A model generated the notes under the pieces. The model was given only the letters and a program-made list of their open reading frames with translations, ran no database searches and was not told the origin of the DNA. Both the position numbers and the translations under genes were made by a program. 47,058 nucleotides of DNA from Halieaceae bacterium UBA3479. GTDB taxonomy: Bacteria; Pseudomonadota; Gammaproteobacteria; Pseudomonadales; Halieaceae. The stretch lies in NCBI GenBank assembly GCA_002377985.1, contig DFQW01000015.1, forward strand, positions 5,684 through 52,741, written 5' to 3'. Position 1 is the first letter of the stretch, and the number at the start of each line of letters is the position of its first letter. Below, piece after piece: positions 46,687 to 47,058 of this stretch.

Positions 46687-46802
46687 GAAAGCCCGTCATC
46701 TCGTTGGCACGTCCTCAGACAGGTACGCACACCCCGTAAAAAAGCATTTTCCACGAGATATCGGGGGCGTAAACTCGCTGCAAGCAACCGGTGATGGTCC
46801 CC

Positions 46803-47058
46803 ATGACAACCTCTGACCCGCCCACCCATATCGCCATCAGTCCCCACGGCGTTGCCGACCCGAGCATTTCGAGCGATCCCGCACTGCCGAACGCCGCCTA
46901 CGTCGATGCTACCGAGTGGCAGCGCGAGCGCGATACGATCATAGCCAATACCTGGGCTGGCCTCGGCTTCAGTAACGATATTGCATCGGCCGGCGCCGTA
47001 TACCCTGTAAATTTTATGGGTCAGCCTTTATTGATGGCCCGGTACCAAAAAGGCTGTG
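46803..47058 (+). CDS. Rieske ring-hydroxylating-type oxygenase alpha subunit, N-terminal part
   Basis: The first 85 residues of a gene cut by the right edge. It starts at ATG 46803. The part LPNAAYVDATEWQRERDTII, then ANTWAGLGF and VYPVNFMGQPLLMARYQKG, matches the segment that precedes the Rieske cluster in aromatic-ring and amine (for example carnitine or glycine betaine) oxygenases. The CxH and CxxH cluster ligands would be just beyond the window, so the call rests on this N-terminal pattern. It lies downstream of the ASCH and DAO genes on the same strand and may share their operon. Confidence 0.72.
   Translation, partial: MTTSDPPTHIAISPHGVADPSISSDPALPNAAYVDATEWQRERDTIIANTWAGLGFSNDIASAGAVYPVNFMGQPLLMARYQKGC

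Overview
The window looks like a chromosomal segment of a marine, aerobic gammaproteobacterium. This is inferred from gene content: a complete Na+-translocating NADH:quinone reductase operon with ApbE and NqrM, CsiV next to mfd, a lexA/topA neighbourhood arranged as in Pseudomonas, and a periplasmic quinohemoprotein dehydrogenase. A Cellvibrionales/Halieaceae (OM60/NOR5-like) origin would fit, but the sequence alone does not prove it. There are no IS elements, CRISPR arrays or phage genes. Coding density is very high, and no gene-free stretch exceeds 300 bases.

Layout. Positions 1-5360 (minus strand) hold envelope and competence genes: comEC, exbB, exbD, msbA and the first codons of lpxK. A DUF2062 membrane protein is on plus at 5446-5964. 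Positions 5958-16240 (minus) hold an eleven-gene run, nqrABCDEF-apbE-nqrM-lolC-lolD-lolE, joining sodium-dependent respiration and its maturation factors to lipoprotein export. A long-form GAPDH (gap, minus) diverges from mfd-csiV (plus). Next come an MscS-type channel (minus), lexA (plus) behind two LexA boxes, and on minus two small conserved genes and topA.

Positions 28795-30776 carry small housekeeping genes: a one-TM protein, UspA, a glutaredoxin-like protein and a SpoU-type methyltransferase. Positions 30786-39522 (minus) hold a lipoprotein PQQ/cytochrome c dehydrogenase, a VWA/MoxR pair, a four-TM protein, YcgL, ribonuclease D, RecR, DnaX and the 4.5S RNA. dnaX carries a complete programmed -1 frameshift signal. 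Positions 39611-44609 (plus) form a self-contained efflux operon (adaptor, RND pump, TetR regulator) behind a triple ATGTAAAT operator-like element that overlaps a promoter. After tRNA-Arg(UCU), the right end begins a probable catabolic operon: an ASCH-domain protein, a DAO-type flavoprotein and a Rieske oxygenase cut by the window edge.

A recurring trait is translational coupling through four-base NTGA overlaps (ATGA, GTGA and unusually TTGA), together with frequent TTG starts. Many start codons were reassigned from the longest possible reading frame by ribosome-binding sites, family lengths and neighbour overlaps. Reasons are given per gene.
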